DNA of 64,000 nt from AP-15 sp963762575 (lineage in GTDB: Bacteria; Pseudomonadota; Alphaproteobacteria; ATCC43930; CGMCC-115725): assembly GCA_963762575.1 (NCBI GenBank), contig CAVXLL010000002.1, positions 124,001 to 188,000 on the forward strand. The letters are read 5' to 3'. Below are positions 1-8,019 of the stretch, in pieces (position 1 is the stretch's first letter; the number at the start of each line of letters is the position of its first letter). The position numbers were made by a program, and so were the translations under genes. The notes beneath the pieces were generated by a model, which saw only the letters and a program-made list of their open reading frames with translations, ran no database searches and had not been told where the DNA came from.

Positions 1-286
1 GTCCTTGATGCGGTGGTAGAAATCCTTCAGATCGTCGAGGCTCTCGACCCGCCACGCCACGTGGTTGAGCCCGACCTGCCCCTTCTGCGGGCCGGGCGCG
101 TCGTCGCCCAATTGCATCAAGGCGACTTCGTGCGACTGGTCGAGATCGGCCGCCATAAAGGCCGCCCAGCCGGGACGCTTGTGGTAGGTGTGCAGCCCCA
201 ACACCTCCTCGTACCATTTCGTGCGAGCGCTCGGCGTCGCGGACGTAGATGTTGACGTGTCCCAGATACATCGGCCGGTGAGTCAT
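1..286 (-). pseudogene. VOC-family (glyoxalase/extradiol dioxygenase-like) protein, frameshifted and cut by the window edge
   Basis: The reading frame starts at ATG 286 behind a GGAGGAGA ribosome site and gives MTHRPMYLGHVNIYVRDAERSHE, a typical opening of vicinal-oxygen-chelate proteins with the first metal-ligand His in GHVNIYV. At the TTT run 217-219 the frame is lost. Removing one base restores WYEEVLGLHTYHKRPGW, MAADLDQSHEVALMQLG and GLNHVAWRVESLDDLKDFYH, which continues to the window edge. The second metal His (NHVAW) is in that restored frame. Family members cleave catecholic rings or act on glyoxal-type substrates, and the hpaB-like hydroxylase 14 bases downstream suggests an aromatic-ring pathway. 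Either a true frameshift or a one-base assembly error would explain it. Substrate unknown. Confidence 0.7.
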
Positions 287-299
287 CTCTTCTCCTCCT

Positions 300-1766
300 T
301 CATTCAGCGTCCTCATCGCGCCCGAGGAACTCCAGGACGCGGTCCATTACTTCCTTCTTCGGGTAGATCGACGCCAGCGCGCGGGCTCGCGTCAACGGGT
401 CACTGGCAAAAAACCGCTCGTACAATACCTGGCGGCTGCCGAACGATGTGCCGGCGATGTCCCAGGCCAGGCGGAACAATTTTACCCGGTCCTTTGCCGG
501 CGAATTGTCGGTCGCCAGATACTGCTCTATCCACGGTTCGAGCGGCCCCTTCATATCCGCCTCGGTCGGGGTCAGCATAAAGCTGCTCGATCCTAAGAGC
601 TGCAATATCTCGACCATCCGCGGGTAGGCGGTCATGAACAGGTTGCGCGGGCTCTCGACCATCAGCAGGTCGGGGCACATCACCCCCCATTCGTCGAGCT
701 GCGCATCGGCCTCGGCGGCGCGCATGCAGGCGCGGGTCAGCTGGGTGTAGAGCATCAATTCGCCGATGCGCTCCTCAACATTCGGCAGCTGCGAATTGCC
801 CAGTGTCTGGGTCATCAGCAGCGCCACACCCAGTACGAACTCGGCCTTGGCGAGGTTTTTGACGGCCCCTTGATGGGCCGAATGGGCTGAGGAATGCGTG
901 AGATTGGCGGTGCGGTTGAGCAGGTCCACATCACCCAGCAGGAAGACGCGCTCCCACGGCACCAGCACATCGTCGAAAAAGACGGCGCAATCCATCTCCT
1001 CGAAGCGCGAGCCGAGCGGGTGGTCGAAATGCGACCGCCCCAAATCGAAGCTCTCGCGGCACAGGAATTTGAGACCCGGTGTGCCGCACGGGATCGCAAA
1101 GCTGACCGCGAACGGGCTGTGGTTCTCGGTGTGCCGCCCCATCCGTGGCGAATAGACGCCGATCTCGTCGGCGAGCGGTCCCAATGTCGCGAGAATCCGC
1201 GCGCCGCGCACGACAATGCCGGCATCGGTCTCGCGCACGACCTGCAATGCCGTCCCTTCTTCGAGGTTGAAGACGCCGGAAATGGTACGGCTGCGCTGCA
1301 GGTTGATCAGCGAGTGGGTCAGGGTCAGGTCGTTTTCGCGGATGTATTCGTAATAGCGCCGCATGTTCTCGGCGAATTCGGGACGCCCCATCCCTTGCGC
1401 GAAGTAATCCGCCGCGCCAGCCCATGCGGCGTAGGTCACATTCATGAAATCGGGGGAGCGGCCCATCATGCCGCAGGTGGTCCGCGCCCAATTGAGCATC
1501 ATGGCGCGGCGCGTTTCGAGATCCTCGCGGGTGCGCGGAATGATGAACGACAGCCCGACCCGGTCGCCGGTGGTCGGCGAGACATAGGTCATCTCGTCCC
1601 GTAGCTTCGGGTCGCACTGCATGTCATAGAGCGAAGCTATGGCGCGCGCGCCGCCCCGCAGGCCGGGATGGCGCGTTGGGTCCTTGACCCGCTCGCCTTC
1701 GAGCCACACCTCCCGCTCCTGCTCGCGCAACCCCGCGAGATATTGTCTTCCCGTCCGCGCCGGCAT
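300..1766 (-). CDS. hpaB: 4-hydroxyphenylacetate 3-monooxygenase-type flavin hydroxylase (HpaB family)
   Basis: The 488-residue product matches the usual length of the FADH2-dependent oxygenase component of two-component aromatic hydroxylases. Recognisable blocks include RTGRQYLAGLRE at the N terminus, the central FSFxIP-like segment (LSFIIPRTREDLETRR), and SFAIPCGTPGLKFLCRES with the following DHPLGSRFEEMDC and DDVLVPWERVF, features of the acyl-CoA-dehydrogenase-like fold that binds flavin. Such enzymes ortho-hydroxylate phenols and need a separate flavin reductase (HpaC), which is not in this window. ATG 1766 is chosen over GTG 1769 because GGGAGG lies just upstream. Downstream, 14 bases away, is the frameshifted VOC gene; upstream is a decayed acyl-CoA dehydrogenase. 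Exact phenolic substrate is not determinable. Confidence 0.85.
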   Translation of the reverse strand: MPARTGRQYLAGLREQEREVWLEGERVKDPTRHPGLRGGARAIASLYDMQCDPKLRDEMTYVSPTTGDRVGLSFIIPRTREDLETRRAMMLNWARTTCGMMGRSPDFMNVTYAAWAGAADYFAQGMGRPEFAENMRRYYEYIRENDLTLTHSLINLQRSRTISGVFNLEEGTALQVVRETDAGIVVRGARILATLGPLADEIGVYSPRMGRHTENHSPFAVSFAIPCGTPGLKFLCRESFDLGRSHFDHPLGSRFEEMDCAVFFDDVLVPWERVFLLGDVDLLNRTANLTHSSAHSAHQGAVKNLAKAEFVLGVALLMTQTLGNSQLPNVEERIGELMLYTQLTRACMRAAEADAQLDEWGVMCPDLLMVESPRNLFMTAYPRMVEILQLLGSSSFMLTPTEADMKGPLEPWIEQYLATDNSPAKDRVKLFRLAWDIAGTSFGSRQVLYERFFASDPLTRARALASIYPKKEVMDRVLEFLGRDEDAE

Positions 1767-1859
1767 CACGCCTCCCGTCGACAGTGGGGCCAGGGCGAAA
1801 AGCCTACGCCAAGCCCGCCCTAAAGGCCAGCGCCGACCTCGCGCACCCCGGCCCTGCGG

Positions 1860-2841
1860 TCATCCGGCGGAGATCGTCGGCGAGACGGCGTCGGCGCCGG
1901 CCGACATCACTTCGCGGCCGAGCTGGAGCGACCAGTGGCTCTCGGCGCCGAACTCATGCGCCGCAGGATCGGCAGATGCGCGGTCATGCGGCCGACCGCT
2001 TCGGCGATGCGCAGCTCCGGATCGGAGCCGGCGCAGCGCACCAGCTCGATGAGCAGCTGGAAGGAGCTGATGAACCGTTCGGGCCCGCGGCGCTCAAAGG
2101 CGAGTTCGCTCGTAACCTGTTGCCAGCCCTCGCCTTCCCTGCCGACCAGCCGGTCCGCCGGCACGAACACCCGGTCGAGCACGATCTCGGTGAAGTCGTG
2201 CTCGCCGGCGAGGTTGATGATCGGCCGGATCGTGACCCCCGGCGCCTTCAGTCGAGGATCAGCTGGCTGAGGCCGCGTTGGCGGTCGTTTTCAGCCGGCG
2301 AGGTGTGTGCGCACGAGCGTGATCGTGAAATGCGACTCATGCGCATAGCTCGTCCACACCTTGGCGCCGGTGACCTCGTAGCCGCCCGCGACAGGGGTTG
2401 CGCGGGTGCGGATTGACGCGAGGTCGGAGCCAGAATCGGGCTCGCTCATGCCGATGCAGAAAAAGACCTCGCCACGCGTAATACCAGGCAGGCGAGCCGC
2501 TGCTCCTCGGTGCCAAAGCGCAAGAGGAGCGGCGCGCTTTGCCGATCGGCGATCCAGTGCGAGCCGACCGGAGCGCCGGCCGCCAATAATTCCTCGGTCA
2601 CGACATAGCGTTCGGGTATGCTGCGCTCGCCGCCGCCATAGCACTTGGGCCAGGTCATGCCGATCCAGCCGCGGGCGCCGAGCCTCCGGCTGAACTCGGT
2701 CGACCGATGACTGCCGAAATCGCTGTTCGGCACCCACAGCCCCGCCGCCAGCTCCCCGGCGATAAACTCGCGCACCTCGCCCCTGAGCGCCTCGCATTCG
2801 CGCGGCAGCTCGATCGGGTCGAAACGGAAGGCGGCACTCAT
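1860..2841 (-). pseudogene. Acyl-CoA dehydrogenase, decayed by several frameshifts and a deletion
   Basis: Successive pieces in different frames spell one acyl-CoA dehydrogenase. The N-terminal helices run from ATG 2841 (FDPIELPRECEALRGEVREF) to GTEEQRLA. After a shift near 2490 comes LPGITRGEVFFCIGMSEPDSG with the flavin/substrate loop SEPDSGSDLAS. Shifts near 2293 and 2243 follow, then EIVLDRVFVPADRLVGREGEG and the C-terminal helices ending in LPILRRM. The next recognisable block, HEFGAESHWSLQLGREVMS, belongs to the far C terminus and is joined directly, so about 20-25 residues that normally carry the Val-Lys-Asp-Leu-Gly segment appear deleted. Several lesions plus a deletion in under 1 kb mean a genuine pseudogene rather than one sequencing slip. 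It probably served the same aromatic or side-chain degradation cluster as hpaB. Confidence 0.85.
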
Positions 2842-2910
2842 TTCTTGCGGAACATACTTCGCGGGGCCGACCTCACAACCTGCGCACTCTCTCTTGTCCG
2901 ACACCTCCAT

Positions 2911-2946
2911 CGCCCTATATACGATGCATCAATTGATCAATGCATC
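2911..2946 (+). promoter_or_regulatory. Promoter/operator dyad of the toxin-antitoxin operon
   Basis: A perfect 7-base inverted repeat, GATGCAT (2923-2929) and ATGCATC (2940-2946), flanks a 10-base AT-rich spacer and lies 10 bases before the preferred antitoxin start. A TATATA-like -10 sits at its left edge (2916-2921). Phd/YefM antitoxins repress their own operons by binding such palindromes, so this is the likely autoregulatory operator. The role is inferred from position and symmetry only. Confidence 0.5.
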
Positions 2947-2956
2947 GGAATCCGGG

Positions 2957-3250
2957 ATGGATCGCCGCATCGACGCCCACATTGCCCGCACCCAGTTCGG
3001 GCAGATCATGGACCTCGCGACCAAGAACAACGAACGCTTCATCGTCGACCGGCGCGGCGATCCGGCCGTCGTCATCATGAGCGTGCAGGATTTCATCCGC
3101 ACTGCCGCGCCGCCGCCCGACTGGCTGCAGAAAGCCTGGAGCGGTGCCAAGCGGCGCGGGCTCGATAGCCTGACGCGCGCTGATATCCACGCCGAGATCA
3201 CCGAATACCGGCGCAAAGAGGACCCCGTCACTTCCGGCAGGACGAAGTGA
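2957..3250 (+). CDS. Type II antitoxin, Phd/YefM family
   Basis: A 97-residue protein if ATG 2957 is used; an upstream in-frame start at 2894 would run through the operator and is less likely. MDRRIDAHIARTQFGQIMD followed by RFIVDRRGDPAVVIMSVQDF is the classic prevent-host-death N-terminal fold that binds operator DNA. The C-terminal tail (residues about 60-97: DWLQKAWSGAKRRGLDSL and on) is the flexible segment that normally wraps the toxin. It overlaps the PIN toxin gene by four bases (GTGA), which implies translational coupling and a two-gene operon. The family assignment is secure; the pairing with a PIN toxin rather than Doc or RelE is known but less common. Confidence 0.85.
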   Translation: MDRRIDAHIARTQFGQIMDLATKNNERFIVDRRGDPAVVIMSVQDFIRTAAPPPDWLQKAWSGAKRRGLDSLTRADIHAEITEYRRKEDPVTSGRTK

Positions 3251-3660
3251 TCCGTGCGGTCATCGACACCAATGTGCTTGTCTCCGGTCTTCTGTCTCCC
3301 GCGGGCAACGAGGCGCTGATCCTGCTCGCGATCAATCAAGGGCTGGTGCGGCCCTGCTTTTCCGAGGTCATCCTTGCGGAATACGCGGCAGTGCTCGTGC
3401 GGCCGAAATTTGCATTTCCGCTGGACGAAATCGAGGCGGTGCTTGCTATGTTCCGCAGCAAGGGGGAGTTCTTCCTGCCCGACGTTTCAGCGGCCATCTC
3501 TGCCGATCCGGCCGACACCAAGTTTCTGCACTGCGCACAGGCAGCCCAAGCGGATTACCTCGTCACCGGCAACAAGCGGGATTTCCCGAACGCATCCTAT
3601 GGCCCGACCCGCGTCGTTAATGCCAGTGAGCTGCTCAGCCGGATCACGTTCGAGATCTGA
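3247..3660 (+). CDS. PIN-domain toxin (putative toxin-antitoxin ribonuclease)
   Basis: A 137-residue protein starting at GTG 3247 and overlapping the antitoxin stop. The first acidic residue sits in VIDTNVLVSGLLSP, the second region is SEVILAEYAAVLVRPKF with a conserved Glu, and the C-terminal acidic cluster is ISADPADTKFLHCAQAAQAD followed by YLVTGNKRDF. These match the single-domain PIN family of putative toxins (TIGR00305-type). PIN toxins are Mg-dependent RNases that cleave tRNA or rRNA; the target here cannot be read from sequence. The operon ends here, and the next 150 bases are AT-rich with no gene. Confidence 0.85.
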   Translation: MIRAVIDTNVLVSGLLSPAGNEALILLAINQGLVRPCFSEVILAEYAAVLVRPKFAFPLDEIEAVLAMFRSKGEFFLPDVSAAISADPADTKFLHCAQAAQADYLVTGNKRDFPNASYGPTRVVNASELLSRITFEI

Positions 3661-3813
3661 TTGCACAAGCCAACTCTTCTCCTCTGGCTCGCCTCGTGCA
3701 CCGATCGTCGCGGACAACGAAAAGATTTTTCCAAGAATCTCAGGATCCTTCTTGAAATTTGATTATTGTCCAATAATCTGAATGTTTTGTGAAATCTGAA
3801 AAGTAGGTCAAAC

Positions 3814-4074
3814 ATGGCTACCGGTTCCGAGATCACCTCCCTCCTGAAGGATGTGACGCTCGAAGGCGCAGTGATCATCCCGAAAAAAAAGCTGCTTTGG
3901 CTCGTCGGCGCAAAGGCTGACTGGCCAGGCGCTTGGGAAAAATTGCTTGGCTTTTGGGCCGAGATAGAACAAGCACCGGATACGTTGTACGGCATCGAAG
4001 TCTACGACAAAATTATCCTGTCGATGAAGACAGACTGCCCTTGGGAACGTGTCACGAAGTGGGCGGGAAAATAA
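3814..4074 (+). CDS. Small hypothetical protein, 86 aa
   Basis: ATG 3814 opens an 86-codon frame. The protein is soluble, Trp-rich (six Trp) and Lys-rich, with no signal peptide, membrane segment or motif I recognise. It begins MATGSEITSLLKDVTLEG and ends DCPWERVTKWAGK. The upstream 150 bases are AT-rich, unlike the surrounding DNA, and the ribosome site is weak (TAGGT). It lies between the toxin-antitoxin pair and a TauD-type dioxygenase and shares no obvious operon with either. It could be a recently acquired accessory gene. Function unknown. Confidence 0.5.
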   Translation: MATGSEITSLLKDVTLEGAVIIPKKKLLWLVGAKADWPGAWEKLLGFWAEIEQAPDTLYGIEVYDKIILSMKTDCPWERVTKWAGK

Positions 4075-4260
4075 GTTTACCTGTATTTGGGGCGCTGCGC
4101 TCAGGCCTACGCCCGAGGCCTGAACAAGGTGCCTCTTGCTGCCGTACCCCTTAGTTGCCGGCGGGCTCACAGGCCGGGGTTTTCATCGACGTTGCCGTAC
4201 ATTAGCAGCGGCCTTGATTCCCACTGCTGGGTTGAGGCGCAAACGGGTCGGGAGAGAAGT

Positions 4261-5106
4261 ATGACCTACAACCATATTCGGGTGACGCCGCTCGCGACCC
4301 TTGTTGGCGGCGAGATTTCCGGCGTCGATCTCGCCGTGCCGCCGGGCGAGCCGGGATTGGCCGAGATCCGGCGGGCGTTGGGCGAATACGGGGTCGTGTT
4401 CTTTCGCGATCAGCAGCTGACGCCGGAGCAGCATATCACGTTTGCGCGCTGTTTTGGCGCGATCGACGTCAACCGCTTCTTTGCCGCGGTGCCGGGCTAC
4501 CCGACGATCGCCGAGGTGCGCAAGGAGCCGGAGCAGCAGCGCAATATCGGCAATGGCTGGCACACCGACCACTCTTATGACGAGGCGCCGGCATTGGGGT
4601 CGATGCTCTATGCACGCGAGGTGCCGACAACCGGCGGCGACACATTGTTCGCCAGCATGTATGCAGCCTACGAGGCGTTGTCCGACGGTCTGAAATCGAC
4701 GCTCGAAGGGCTCCGGGCAGTGCATTCGAGCCGCCACGTCTTCGGCCCCGCCGCGGCGGGGAGGCGGGGCGACCTCGAGGGGCGCATTCGCAATGCCCAG
4801 CTGGCGACGCAGGACGCCGTCCACCCGGTCGTCATCCGGCATCCCGACACGGGCCGCAAGGTGCTGTACGTTAATCCGGGGTTTACCGTACGCTTCGACG
4901 GCTGGACCGAGGAAGAGTCGCGCCCATTGCTCGATTATCTCTACCGCCACGCGGTGCGGCCCGAATTCACCTGCCGTTTCCAGTGGCGGGAAGGCTCGCT
5001 GGCCTTCTGGGACAACCGCTCGACCTGGCACTTCGCCGTCAACGACTACCACGGCGAACGCCGCCTCTTGCACCGCATCACGATCGCCGGCCAGAGGCTG
5101 AGCTGA
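4261..5106 (+). CDS. TauD/TfdA-family Fe(II)/2-oxoglutarate-dependent dioxygenase
   Basis: A 281-residue enzyme from ATG 4261, preceded by GGGAGAG; an in-frame extension back to 4087 has no conserved content. The N-terminal TauD pattern VTPLATLVGGEISGVDL is followed by the iron-binding WHTDHSY (His-X-Asp), the 2-oxoglutarate-binding Thr region PTTGGDTLF, and the distal His in NRSTWHFAVNDYHGERRLLH, whose trailing Arg holds the 2-oxoglutarate carboxylate. The family couples 2-oxoglutarate decarboxylation to hydroxylation of taurine, alkyl sulfates, aryloxyalkanoates and similar compounds. No sulfonate transporter lies nearby, so the substrate cannot be named. Monocistronic. Confidence 0.88.
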   Translation: MTYNHIRVTPLATLVGGEISGVDLAVPPGEPGLAEIRRALGEYGVVFFRDQQLTPEQHITFARCFGAIDVNRFFAAVPGYPTIAEVRKEPEQQRNIGNGWHTDHSYDEAPALGSMLYAREVPTTGGDTLFASMYAAYEALSDGLKSTLEGLRAVHSSRHVFGPAAAGRRGDLEGRIRNAQLATQDAVHPVVIRHPDTGRKVLYVNPGFTVRFDGWTEEESRPLLDYLYRHAVRPEFTCRFQWREGSLAFWDNRSTWHFAVNDYHGERRLLHRITIAGQRLS

Positions 5107-5108
5107 GG

Positions 5109-5155
5109 CCCTCACCCGCCCTAGGCCCCGCGGGCTGGCCCCCTCTCCCACACCG
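5109..5155. repeat. Partial copy of a GC-rich palindromic repeat
   Basis: CCCTCACCCGCC at 5109-5120, a CCGCGG-centred short palindrome, and a CCCTCTCCCAC tail share words with the longer repeat embedded in sucB (16384-16501), which begins with the same 12 bases and contains CCCTCTCCCGC. Here the element lies just after the TauD stop codon and appears truncated. A shared interspersed repeat family is inferred. Confidence 0.5.
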
Positions 5156-5172
5156 TGGTGCAGAATAAATAA

Positions 5173-5302
5173 TTGATTGCGACTTTAGCGCGAACTCTGC
5201 TATCGTCATCCGCATGGATCTATTGTGGTTCACAGCGCCAAGGCGCAGTTCCGGAAGAGCGGAGGATCAGCCAGGAACAGCGATCGCCGCTGCTGTTTTT
5301 TT
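5173..5302 (+). ncRNA. Candidate small RNA with its own promoter and terminator
   Basis: The 330-base gap 5107-5436 contains no convincing gene. It does contain possible promoter elements (TTGATT at 5173, TGCTAT at 5198), a hairpin GCGC-CAAG-GCGC near 5235-5246, a GGAGGA stretch at 5261-5266, and a clear intrinsic terminator: AACAGC (5276-5281) pairs with GCTGTT (5292-5297), followed by a run of seven T. The transcript would be about 90 nt starting near 5210. The terminator could instead end the tauD transcript. No Rfam family is recognised; the call rests on architecture only. Confidence 0.35.
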
Positions 5303-5436
5303 CGGCACCTTAGCGCTGCGACCAAGGATTTCTGCGGAGCACACGAGGTTCGAGGCTGATAAATTCGACGGAAGAACAGCAAAAACAGGGAGGCCGCGGC
5401 CGCGCGGGATAAGAAAACGCGCGACCCAGACCATGC

Positions 5437-6420
5437 TCACGGGATCAGCACCGCGGCGCCCTGCAATGCGCCGTTGCGCAGATCGGCGAGTGCGTCATTC
5501 GCGCGGGCGAGCGGGTAGGTGACCGTCTCCGTCCTGATACCGGCCTCGGGCGCCAGCGCCAGGAATTCCTCGGCGTCGCGCCGGGTCAAATTGGCGACCG
5601 AGCGCAGCACCCTTTCCTCCCACAAGATGCAGTACGGGAAGGACGGAATGTCGCTCATGTGGATGCCGCCGCAGACGACAGTGCCGCCCTTCTTCGTAGC
5701 GGCGAGGGCCGCCGGCCCCAGCGCACCGACCGGGGCGAAGATCAAGGCCGCGCCGAGCGGCTCAGGCGGCAGCTGGTCCGAGCCCCCGGCCCATTCCGCG
5801 CCCAGCGAACGGGCGAAATCCTGTGCCGCGAGGTCACCGGGGCGGGTGAAGGCAAATAGCCGGCGGCCTTGGTGGCGGATCATCTGCGCCACGATGTGGG
5901 CGGCGGCGCCAAAGCCGTAGATCCCGATCAGCGCGGCGTCCCCGGCCATGCGCAAGGTGCGGTAGCCGATCAGCCCGGCGCACATCAGCGGCGCCGCCTC
6001 GACATCGCCATAGCGGTGGTCGATGGCAAAGCAATAACGCTGATCGGCGACGGTCAGCTCGGCATAGCCGCCATCGATCTGGTAGCCGGTGAAGCGGGCA
6101 CGGTCGCACAAATTCTCGCGGCCCGAACGGCAATACTCGCAAACGCCGCAGGTCCAGCCGAGCCACGGCACGCCGACCCGGTCGCCAATCGCGAAACGCT
6201 CGACCGATTCTCCCTTTTCGACGACTGTGCCGATGATCTCGTGCCCAGGCACCAGCGGCAGTTTCGGGTCGGGAAGCTCGCCGTCGACGACGTGCAGATC
6301 GGTCCGGCACACCGCGCAGGCCCGCACCGCGATCAACACCTGGTGCGGCCCGGGGCGCGGGGGCGGAAGCTCGACCCCGGCGAGGGGGCGGCCCGCGGCG
6401 GTGAGTACTTGTGCCCGCAT
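5437..6420 (-). CDS. Zinc-dependent alcohol dehydrogenase (medium-chain family)
   Basis: The start is ATG 6420 (MRAQVLTAAGRPL), with GGAGAGG immediately upstream, giving 327 residues. Catalytic-zinc residues appear as CAVCRTDLHVVDGELP and GHEIIGTVVEKG, with the structural-zinc cluster CGVCEYCRSGRENLC around residues 95-110. The Rossmann motif is slightly unusual (IGIYGFGAAAHIVAQ), as in the AdhA-type zinc-binding alcohol dehydrogenases of COG1064. Such enzymes interconvert primary alcohols and aldehydes with NAD(P). It is divergent from the DUF2161 gene across only 17 bases, so the two promoters must overlap the coding ends. Physiological substrate not known. Confidence 0.88.
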   Translation of the reverse strand: MRAQVLTAAGRPLAGVELPPPRPGPHQVLIAVRACAVCRTDLHVVDGELPDPKLPLVPGHEIIGTVVEKGESVERFAIGDRVGVPWLGWTCGVCEYCRSGRENLCDRARFTGYQIDGGYAELTVADQRYCFAIDHRYGDVEAAPLMCAGLIGYRTLRMAGDAALIGIYGFGAAAHIVAQMIRHQGRRLFAFTRPGDLAAQDFARSLGAEWAGGSDQLPPEPLGAALIFAPVGALGPAALAATKKGGTVVCGGIHMSDIPSFPYCILWEERVLRSVANLTRRDAEEFLALAPEAGIRTETVTYPLARANDALADLRNGALQGAAVLIP

Positions 6421-6437
6421 GAGCCTCTCCATTAGTA

Positions 6438-7160
6438 GTGCTCGGCGTGAAGCAGCAGCATGATAACGCCTACCTGGAGGCGGCGCTCTATTCGCCGGTA
6501 AAGAAGTTCCTCGAAGGGCAAGGGTACGAGGTCAAGGGCGAGGTCAGAGGCTGCGATCTCGTCGCCCGGCGCGGCGACGAGCCGCCGATCATCGTCGAGC
6601 TCAAACTGCGCTTCAACCTGCCGCTAGTCTTGCAGGGGATCGACCGGCTGGCGTTGACGCAGCGGGTCTATCTCGCGGTCCCGCGACCCGTGCGGCATGC
6701 TCGGGGCGGGCTGCTCGCGCCGGAGCGGCCCGAGATCCGCAAGCTGTGCCGCCGGCTCGGATTGGGGCTGATCCTGGTCGGCCTCGCCCGGAAGACGGTC
6801 GAGGTTTTGGAGGAGCCCGTGCCCTATCGGCCGCGCCAGGCGAAGTCGCGGGCTTTGCGGCTGTTGGATGAATTTTCCCGCCGCGTCGGCGATGCGAATG
6901 TCGGCGGGACGGTTGGCGTGCCGCTCGTCACCGCCTATCGCCAGGACGCCTTGCGTTGTGCGCGCGCCCTCGCCCGCAGTGGGCCGCTGCGGGTCGGCGC
7001 CTTGCGCACAGCGGCGGAAGTGCCGAGGGCCGCGCGCATCCTGCAGCGCAATGTGTACGGCTGGTTCGATCGGATCGAACGGGGGACTTACCGCCTGACA
7101 ACCGAAGGGGATCAGGCGTTGAGCCGTTTCGCCGATGCGATCCCGGCTATCCCGCCATGA
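6438..7160 (+). CDS. DUF2161-family protein with a PD-(D/E)XK-like nuclease fold
   Basis: A 240-residue protein from GTG 6438 (GTG 6447 is possible). The N-terminal half has the restriction-endonuclease-like pattern LYSPVKKFLEGQGYEVKGEV, then GCDLVARRGDEPPIIVELKLRF, with Asp, Glu and Lys of the active site (D in GCDLVA, E-X-K in VELK). The C-terminal half (VPLVTAYRQDALRCARAL and beyond) resembles a small winged-helix region ending in YRLTTEGDQAL. Members are annotated as putative PD-(D/E)XK phosphodiesterases with no proven substrate. Its stop overlaps the next start as ATGA, which points to coupled expression with the methyltransferase-like gene. Confidence 0.75.
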   Translation: MLGVKQQHDNAYLEAALYSPVKKFLEGQGYEVKGEVRGCDLVARRGDEPPIIVELKLRFNLPLVLQGIDRLALTQRVYLAVPRPVRHARGGLLAPERPEIRKLCRRLGLGLILVGLARKTVEVLEEPVPYRPRQAKSRALRLLDEFSRRVGDANVGGTVGVPLVTAYRQDALRCARALARSGPLRVGALRTAAEVPRAARILQRNVYGWFDRIERGTYRLTTEGDQALSRFADAIPAIPP

Positions 7161-8008
7161 TTACCGACTACGGCGAAGAACGGCAGCGCAGCCTGGTTCT
7201 CGATTATTTCGGGAATGACGCGCGGATTTGGGTGCTGCGCCGGGCCGAGATCTTCGGCGCTGCGATTTTCGTCGTCGATTTCGACCGGGGGCCGCGCAAT
7301 TTCCGGACCCTGGGCTCGTTCGGTGCCGGAACCCAGGTCACCGAGCAATCGAGCATGGATCTGCTCTATCCCTCCCGCCTCGTCTTTCACTACGAGCGGC
7401 TGATGTCGCTGGCCTTCGCGATGAGCGCGCGATCCATCAATGCGCTGCTGCTCGGGGTGGGCGGCGCGGCAATGTGGCGGTTTATGCGCGCCTATATGCC
7501 GGATTGCTCGCCGACCCTCGTCGATTCGGACGAGACCATCATTGCGACTGCCCGCCGGTGGTTCTACCTGAAGCAGCCGGTCGTGCTCGACACGGCGCAA
7601 CGATTTCTTGCGGGGTCGAGCGCCCGCTATGACGTGATCCTCGTCGATCTATACGGTCCCAGCGGCCCTGCCGACAGCGAGGAAGCTTTTTGGACGCGCT
7701 GCCTCGATGCCCTGGCGCCCGGCGGCTGTCTGGCCAACAACTGGGCCGACTTCGCCGTCAACCCCAACGTCCGGTCGATGGCCGAGTCCCTCTCCACCGT
7801 CGCGCGGGCCCGCGGTATCGAGCCGATCTTCGTGACCCGCCGCGGCTTCCGCGACAATCTGGTCCAGTACGTGCCCTCGGTGCCCGAGATCGGTGCCGAG
7901 GCTCTGACCGATGTTCTCGAACGCCTCGTCCGGGAGCGCCACGTCCCCGACCGCGGCCGCGGGATCCTCGAAAACTGTATCGTCGGCACCCGCTTCCCGA
8001 TCGCGTGA
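7157..8008 (+). CDS. Spermidine-synthase-like (class I methyltransferase fold) protein
   Basis: From ATG 7157, overlapping the upstream stop by four bases, 283 residues. The polyamine-synthase fold is visible: SMDLLYPSRLVFHYERLM, then the nucleotide-binding loop INALLLGVGGAAMWRFM, the acidic strand PTLVDSDETIIATARRWF, and the catalytic-region YDVILVDLYGPSGPAD. The canonical spermidine-synthase signature GGGDG is replaced by GVGGA, so it probably does not make spermidine itself. Such proteins are usually annotated spermidine synthase-like or SAM-dependent methyltransferase. The coupled DUF2161 gene suggests a shared but unknown task. Confidence 0.7.
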   Translation: MITDYGEERQRSLVLDYFGNDARIWVLRRAEIFGAAIFVVDFDRGPRNFRTLGSFGAGTQVTEQSSMDLLYPSRLVFHYERLMSLAFAMSARSINALLLGVGGAAMWRFMRAYMPDCSPTLVDSDETIIATARRWFYLKQPVVLDTAQRFLAGSSARYDVILVDLYGPSGPADSEEAFWTRCLDALAPGGCLANNWADFAVNPNVRSMAESLSTVARARGIEPIFVTRRGFRDNLVQYVPSVPEIGAEALTDVLERLVRERHVPDRGRGILENCIVGTRFPIA

Positions 8009-8019
8009 ACGAAATACCG

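Noticed and set aside
5214..5522. 102-codon frame in the gap before the alcohol dehydrogenase
   Set aside because: It crosses an intrinsic terminator, has no ribosome site and ends inside the neighbouring gene.
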